A DNA stretch of 64,000 nucleotides from Acanthosepion lycidas (taxonomy: Eukaryota; Mollusca; Cephalopoda; Sepiida; Sepiidae): positions 82,733,255 to 82,797,254 of the forward strand of contig OZ010603.1 of assembly GCA_963932145.1 (NCBI GenBank). The letters are read 5' to 3'. The notes below the pieces were generated by a model that was not told the origin of the DNA, made no database searches, and was given only the letters and a program-made list of their open reading frames with translations. Position 1 is the first letter of the stretch. Each line of letters begins with the position of its first letter. The position numbers and the translations under genes were made by a program. Of the stretch, positions 60,908 to 64,000 are shown piece by piece.

Positions 60908-63900
60908 ATGCAAATAATTGAGTCTCATCAGTGGGATTTCCGTGAAAAATTTTATGGACATAAAGTGGGTGATCATTGTCTATTTCTCTACGCTTTGCCA
61001 TTCATATTTATATTTCCATTCTTTAAGTTAGCATTAGGACAGGCCATTAACTCATTTATAATCTGCCTAAAAATATTTCATATCCAGATTCATGGAAGAA
61101 GAGTAGCATGCAAATAATTGAGTCTCATCAGTGGGATTTCCGTGAAAAATTTTATGGACATAAAGTGGGTGATCATTGTCTATTTCTCTACGCTTTGCCA
61201 TTCATATTTATATTTCCATTCTTTAAGTTAGTATTAGGACAGGCCATTAACTCATTTATAATCTGCCTAAAAATATTTCATATCCAGATTCATGGAAGAA
61301 GAGTAGCATGCAAATAATTGAGTCTCATCAGTGGGATTTCCGTGAAAAATTTTGTGGACATAAAGTGGGTGATCATTGTCTATTTCTCTACGCTTTGCCA
61401 TTCATATTTATATTTCCATTCTTTAAGTTAGCATTAGGACAGGCCATTAAATCATTTATAATCTGACTAAAAATATTTCATATCCAGATTCATGGAAGAA
61501 GAGTAGCATGCAAATAATTGAGTCTCATCAGTGGGATTTCCGTGAAAAATTTTATGGACATAAAGTGGGTGATCATTGTCTATTTCTCTACGCTTTGCCA
61601 TTCATATTTATATTTCCATTCTTTAAGTTAGCATTAGGACAGGCCATTAACTCATTTATAATCTGCCTAAAAATATTTCATATCCAGATTCATGGAAGAA
61701 GAGTAGCATGCAAATAATTGAGTCTCATCAGTGGGATTTCCGTGAAAAATTTTGTGGACATAAAGTGGGTGATCATTGTCTATTTCTCTACGCTTTGCCA
61801 TTCATATTTATATTTCCATTCTTTAAGTTAGCATTAGGACAGGCCATTAAATCATTTATAATCTGCCTAAAAATATTTCATATCCAGATTCATGGAAGAA
61901 GAGTAGCATGCAAATAATTGAGTCTCATCAGTGGGATTTCCGTGAAAAATTTTGTGGACATAAAGTGGGTGATCATTGTCTATTTCTCTACGCTTTGCCA
62001 TTCATATTTATATTTCCATTCTTTAAGTTAGCATTAGGACAGGCCATTAAATCATTTATAATCTGACTAAAAATATTTCATATCCAGATTCATGGAAGAA
62101 GAGTAGCATGCAAATAATTGAGTCGCATCAGTGGGATTTCCGTGAAAAATTTTATGGACATAAAGTGGGTGATCACTGTTTTTTTTTTACTCTTTGCCAT
62201 ACATATTTATATTTCAATTCTTTAAGTTAGCATTAGGACAGGCCATTAAATCATTTATAATCTGACTAAAAATATTTCATATACAGATTTATGGAAGAAG
62301 AGTAGCCTGCAAATAATTGAGTCTCATCAGTGGGATTTCTGTGAAAAATTTTGTGGACATAAAGTGGGTGATCACTGTTTTTTTCTCTACGCTTTGCCAT
62401 TCATATTTATATTTCCATTCTTTAAGTTAGCATTAGGACAGGCCATTAAATCATTTATAATATGACTAAAAATATTTCATATCCAGATTCATGGAAGAAG
62501 AGTAGCATGCAAATAATTGAGTCTCATCAGTGGGATTTCCGTGAAAAATTTTGTGGACATAAAGTGGGTGATCATTGTCTATTTCTCTACGCTTTGCCAT
62601 TCATATTTATATTTCCATTCTTTAAGTTAGCATTAGGACAGGCCATTAAATCATTTATAATCTGACTAAAAATATTTCATATCCAGATTCATGGAAGAAG
62701 TGTAGCCTGCAAATAATTGAGTCTCATCAGTGGGATTTCCGTTAAAAATTTTATGGACATAAAGTGGGTGATCACTGTTTTTTTCTCTACTCTTTGCCAT
62801 ACATATTTATATTTCAATTCTTTAAGTTAGCATTAGGACAGGCCATTAAATCATTTATAATCTGACTAAAAATATTTCATATATAGATTTATGGAAGAAG
62901 AGTAGCCTGCAAATAATTGAGTCTCATCAGTGGGATTTCCGTGAAAAATTTTGTGGACATAAAGTGGGTGATTATTGTCTATTTCTCTACGCTTTGCCAT
63001 TCATATTTATATTTCCATTCTTTAAGTTAGCATTAGGACAGGACATTAAATCATTTATAATCTGACTAAAAATATTTCATATCCAGATTCATGGAAGAAG
63101 AGTAGCATGCAAATAATTGAGTCTCATCAGTGGGATTTCCGTGAAAAATTTTATGGACATAAAGGTGGTGATCACTGTTTTTTTCTCTACGCTTTGCCAT
63201 TCATATTTATATTTATATTCTTTAAGTTAACATCAGGACAGGCCATTAAATCATTTATAATCTGACTAAAAATATTTCATATCCAGATTCATGGAAGAAG
63301 AGTAGCATGCAAATAATTGAGTCTCATCAGTGGGATTTCCGTGAAAAATTTTGTGGACATAAAGTGGGTGATCATTGTCTATTTCTCTACGCTTTGCCAT
63401 TCATATTTATATTTCCATTCTTTAAGTTAGCATTAGGACAGGCCATTAAATCATTTATAATCTGACTAAAAATATTTCATATCCAGATTCATGGAAGAAG
63501 AGTAGCATGCAAATAATTGAGTCTCATCAGTGGGATTTCCGTGAAAAATTTTATGGACATAAAGTGGGTGATCATTGTCTATTTCTCTACGCTTTGCCAT
63601 TCATATTTATATTTCCATTCTTTAAGTTAGCATTAGGACAGGCCATTAAATCATTTATAATCTGACTAAAAATATTTCATATCCAGATTCATGGAAGAAG
63701 AGTAGCATGCAAATAATTGAGTCTCATCAGTGGGATTTCCGTGAAAAATTTTATGGACATAAAGTGGGTGATCATTGTCTATTTCTCTACGCTTTGCCAT
63801 TCATATTTATATTTCCATTCTTTAAGTTAGCATTAGGACAGGCCATTAAATCATTTATAATCTGACTAAAAATATTTCATATCCAGATTCATGGAAGAAG

Positions 63901-64000
63901 AGTAGCATGCAAATAATTGAGTCTCATCAGTGGGATTTCCGTGAAAAATTTTATGGACATAAAGTGGGTGATCACTGTTTTTTTCTCTACTCTTTGCCAT

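Larger units (their letters stand above)
1..64000 (+). repeat. 200-bp tandem satellite array (whole window)
   Basis: The window is filled from end to end by a head-to-tail 200-bp monomer, about 320 copies, all in one orientation. Using ATGCAAAT as a phase mark, the first is at 136 and the last equivalent point is 63,907, giving 319 periods with a net loss of 29 bp. I could assign this loss to thirty 1-bp deletions and one 1-bp insertion, so there is no room for an unnoticed insertion. A representative monomer has 67 G+C in 200 bp. The array touches both window edges, so its true ends are not visible. Satellites of this size are known from centromeric and heterochromatic regions of many eukaryotes. 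That location is inference here, and I do not recognise the family. Confidence 0.98.
44311..64000 (+). repeat. Family B satellite block (about 98 monomers)
   Basis: From here monomers carry CAGTGGGATTTCCGTG, AATTTTATGG or AATTTTGTGG, TTTAAGTTAGC, TTAAATCATTT, CTGACTAAAAA, ATCCAGATTC and GAAGAGTAGC or GAAGAGTAAC. I count about 11 consistent differences from family A over 200 bp, roughly 6%. The period and orientation are unchanged, so A and B are sister families of one satellite. Two main subtypes alternate. B1 has GATCACTGTTTTTTTCTC with ACTCTTTG. B2 has GATCATTGTCTATTTCTC with ACGCTTTG. A third form has GATTATT with TTTTGTGG. About half of the B copies read CTGCAAAT where A has ATGCAAAT. Confidence 0.95.
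60708..64000 (+). repeat. B2-rich right end of the window
   Basis: The stretch is mostly B2 monomers, some with A-like TTAACTCATTT and CTGCCTAAAAA (61,0xx-61,7xx). A B1-like patch at 62,108-62,900 includes the only copy with ten T in a row (near 62,179, which costs 1 bp) and copies with ATACAGATTT or ATATAGATTT. AAAGGTGGTG with TTTATATTC and GTTAACATCAGG near 63,165-63,235 marks one diverged copy. From 63,307 the copies are again very similar. The array continues past the window. Confidence 0.8.

Noticed and set aside
91-62665. Recurring open frames of 62-84 codons on the plus strand, one per monomer, as a family of small proteins
   Set aside because: They are translations of the satellite itself. 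The period is 200 bp, not a multiple of three, so successive copies shift frame. Each frame ends just inside the next monomer at GCAAATAA. Many copies carry stops (for example through GCATGAGG) with no sign of selection, and variants hit codon positions without preference.
1-64000. CRISPR array
   Set aside because: The whole 200-bp unit repeats, with no short repeat separated by unique spacers.
1-64000. Retroelement, LTR or DNA transposon remnant
   Set aside because: No terminal repeats, target duplications, coding domains or breaks in the 200-bp phase were seen anywhere. The monomer itself shows no resemblance that I recognise to a mobile element.
1-64000. tRNA, rRNA, telomere repeat or replication origin
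   Set aside because: No tRNA-like or rRNA-like segment and no short telomeric repeat is present. Origin activity cannot be judged from sequence of this kind.

Overview
The whole 64-kb window is one uninterrupted tandem satellite array. About 320 head-to-tail copies of an AT-rich 200-bp monomer all lie on the same strand. I see no gene, RNA gene, transposon, retroelement, CRISPR array or unique-sequence island. Phase bookkeeping supports this: from the first ATGCAAAT at 136 to the equivalent point at 63,907 there are 319 periods and a net loss of 29 bases. I can account for that fully as thirty 1-bp deletions (at a few recurring sites) and one 1-bp insertion. This is the pattern of eukaryotic centromeric, pericentromeric or other heterochromatic satellite DNA in a long-read assembly. 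I do not recognise the family and cannot name the species.

There are two sequence families. Family A fills 1 to about 44.3 kb (about 33.5% GC in a representative monomer, diagnostic CAGTCGGATTTCAGTG). Family B fills about 44.3 to 64 kb (about 32% GC, diagnostic CAGTGGGATTTCCGTG). Their consensuses differ at about 11 fixed positions plus two or three subtype positions, roughly 6%. They meet in a mosaic monomer at 44,111-44,310.

Within each family, monomer subtypes are arranged in higher-order repeats (HORs) of differing size. In A these include: a 5-monomer signature block present three times (0.9, 5.7 and 10.9 kb); 4-5-monomer units at 7.1-9.7 kb; a 2.4-2.6-kb block shared by 2.7-5.1 and 12.5-15.1 kb; a 1,000-bp duplication at 20.9-22.7 kb; a near-perfect 2,800-bp (14-monomer) duplication at 22.7-28.3 kb; nested 600/1,200-bp units at 28.5-31.7 kb; a 2,399-bp unit containing 400-bp dimers at 31.3-35.7 kb; and a 1,198-bp unit at 41.5-43.7 kb in the divergent end of A. 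In B they include: 400-bp dimers near 45.5 kb; five apparently identical monomers at 48.5-49.5 kb; 1,000/800-bp units at 51.5-53.3 kb; a 1,199-bp duplication at 54.3-56.7 kb; and a 1.4-kb block repeated 3,399 bp away.

The array reads as a record of repeated unequal exchange or amplification. The most homogeneous, presumably youngest, part of A is about 22.9-34.9 kb. Subtypes are more mixed towards the left, and monomers are more diverged towards the A/B boundary. Short open frames of 62-84 codons recur every 200 bp, but they are a by-product of the repeat and not genes. Functional ideas (octamer-like and kappaB-like motifs in the monomers, nucleosome-sized spacing) are given as inference only.
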